This document shows, piece by piece, positions 12,337 to 13,149 of a stretch of DNA of 13,149 nt. Numbering within the stretch: position 1 is the stretch's first letter; every line of letters starts with the position of its first letter. Source of the DNA: CFX5 sp964568485 (lineage in GTDB: Bacteria > Chloroflexota > Anaerolineae > Caldilineales > Caldilineaceae); NCBI GenBank assembly GCA_964568485.1, contig CAZMRA010000140.1:1-13149 (forward strand), given 5' to 3'. Both the position numbers and the translations under genes were made by a program. Under the pieces are notes generated by a model that saw nothing but the letters and a program-made list of their open reading frames with translations, did not search any database and was not told where the DNA came from.

Positions 12337-12972
12337 ATGTCTCATCCTGATGTGGGTGCGCGCCGGCGGGCGCTCCACCGACCAAGACTCAGCAAAGCTC
12401 TGAGTTTGTTGGCCCTGGTAGCATTACTCGTTGCCAGCTTTGGCTCTTGGGCTGTGGCCCAACCGACAGACTGCGCCAATCTGATAGCTGATAGTGGCCT
12501 TGAACAAGGCAATGGCTGGCAAAGCAGTTCCTCGGGCAACTACTCCCTGGTTAGCGATTTCCTTGCGTATCGAGGAGGACAGGCTGCCCATTTAGCTGGT
12601 GTAGATAATGCAAACGATACATTGGCGGTTGCACTTAACTTGCCAGCAGACAAACCTCACGTCAACCTAACCTTTTGGTGGCGGGTACAAAGTGAAGAAG
12701 AGAGTGATGAATTTGATGGCTTGACTGTGATCGCAGCCGATGCAGCGGGTACGCCGTTGCGCTCGCTGATGGCCCTGGGTAGTGCGAATGCCGCTGCGCA
12801 ATGGCAGCAGAGCTCGCTGGATCTCAGTGATTTTGCCGGTCAATCCATTCAACTTCAATTTGTGGCGCAAACCGATAGCTCGTTGGTGACCGATTTCTTC
12901 ATCGACGACGTGCAAGTGACTGCTTGCAATGCTCAGCAATATCGGCTCTTCTTGCCATTGACCCAAAACTAG
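12337..12972 (+). CDS. Secreted protein with single beta domain and LFLPL C-terminus, unknown function
   Basis: A 211-residue exported protein. An Arg-rich N-terminus and hydrophobic segment (about 19-40) end in AVAQP, a good signal peptidase I site after Ala41. The mature part, DCANLIADSGLEQGNGWQ...NYSLVSD through DFFIDDVQVTAC, has the outline of a carbohydrate-binding-like jelly-roll domain: an N-terminal NLI-DSGLE strand, SLVSDFLAYRGGQAAHLAG, and a terminal FIDDVQV strand. Two Cys (about 46 and 202) could bridge its ends. The protein ends YRLFLPLTQN, the same LFLPLxxN tail as the subtilase. AAAGGAG is 5 nt before the ATG. The next gene's ribosome site overlaps this stop codon, so the two are co-translated. 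Sugar binding is a guess from the fold pattern. Confidence 0.82.
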   Translation: MSHPDVGARRRALHRPRLSKALSLLALVALLVASFGSWAVAQPTDCANLIADSGLEQGNGWQSSSSGNYSLVSDFLAYRGGQAAHLAGVDNANDTLAVALNLPADKPHVNLTFWWRVQSEEESDEFDGLTVIAADAAGTPLRSLMALGSANAAAQWQQSSLDLSDFAGQSIQLQFVAQTDSSLVTDFFIDDVQVTACNAQQYRLFLPLTQN

Positions 12973-12984
12973 GAGCGTGACAAG

Positions 12985-13149
12985 ATGATTATTCTCAATG
13001 GTATGAATATGCTCGCTGCGCCGCGATCAGCTGCTGACAATACAACCTCCTCGGTGCAATCCCGTCGGCTTTCTAATTGGATACTTGCTTTCCTATTTTT
13101 GAGCATCCTGGGTTTGACCTTGCGCAGTGCCCCGCTCTTTGCCCAAGGC
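12985..13149 (+). CDS. Start of a second exported protein (cut by the window end)
   Basis: The first 55 codons of a frame open to the window edge. Residues 1-30 are polar; residues 31-50 form a hydrophobic signal segment (WILAFLFLSILGLTL) followed by SAPLFAQG, which fits signal peptidase cleavage after FAQ or FA. The ribosome site AGGAG (12971-12975) overlaps the TAG of the preceding gene and is 9 nt from the ATG, so translation is coupled to the upstream secreted protein. An internal Met at codon 7 or 9 could also serve. The mature protein is outside the window, so its function cannot be told. Confidence 0.75.
   Translation, partial: MIILNGMNMLAAPRSAADNTTSSVQSRRLSNWILAFLFLSILGLTLRSAPLFAQG

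Noticed and set aside
1..13149. CRISPR arrays, tRNA, rRNA, insertion sequences, phage attachment sites
   Set aside because: No regularly spaced repeats of about 24-40 bp, no tRNA T-loop in a cloverleaf context, no transposase frames and no long terminal inverted repeats seen.

Overview
The window looks like chromosomal DNA of a Chloroflexota bacterium, perhaps Herpetosiphon-like; this is inference, not a database match. The clues are base composition near half G+C by eye, a CofE-type F420 ligase, an FmdB zinc-ribbon protein, Thr/Pro-linker lipoproteins with a PA14 domain, and secreted proteins ending in a short LFLPL-type C-terminus. There are twelve complete protein genes, one gene cut at each edge, no tRNA or rRNA, no CRISPR array and no recognisable insertion sequence.

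Left part (1-3089): a leftward operon encodes an ABC-2 type exporter, with two six-helix permeases followed by the start of the ATPase gene, which leaves the window. Divergent from it is a lipoprotein (Ig-like domain, Thr/Pro linker, PA14). A perfect 14-bp hairpin separates this gene from the convergent secreted subtilisin-like protease (3097-4716). The protease seems to lack the usual inhibitory prodomain.

Middle (4717-7700): an orphan NarL/FixJ response regulator ends at a clear rho-independent terminator. Upstream of it lie about 800 bp of AT-rich non-coding DNA. This stretch holds two perfect DnaA boxes, several one- or two-mismatch boxes, a perfect CCCCAATTGGGG palindrome and a 22-bp A/T-only stretch built of a tandem 9-mer. 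It is the best candidate here for an undescribed element, either a replication origin or a DnaA-binding locus. An M23 peptidase without a signal peptide follows.

Right part (7700-11744): FmdB-like zinc-ribbon protein; a small two-helix membrane protein behind a possibly structured 100-nt leader; a Vsr/DUF559-like nuclease domain joined to a PcrA/UvrD-type tudor domain; CofE (coenzyme F420 side-chain glutamylation); and a P-loop ATPase with a C-terminal OmpR-type winged helix. The DNA upstream of this regulator carries nine TTTGTG-like units, four of them exactly 10 bp apart. A related tandem repeat sits just upstream of cofE, suggesting a regulator with its own operators.

Right edge (12337-13149): two translationally coupled genes for exported proteins, the second cut by the window end. 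The first ends in the same LFLPLxxN sequence as the protease, suggesting a shared sorting or anchoring route.
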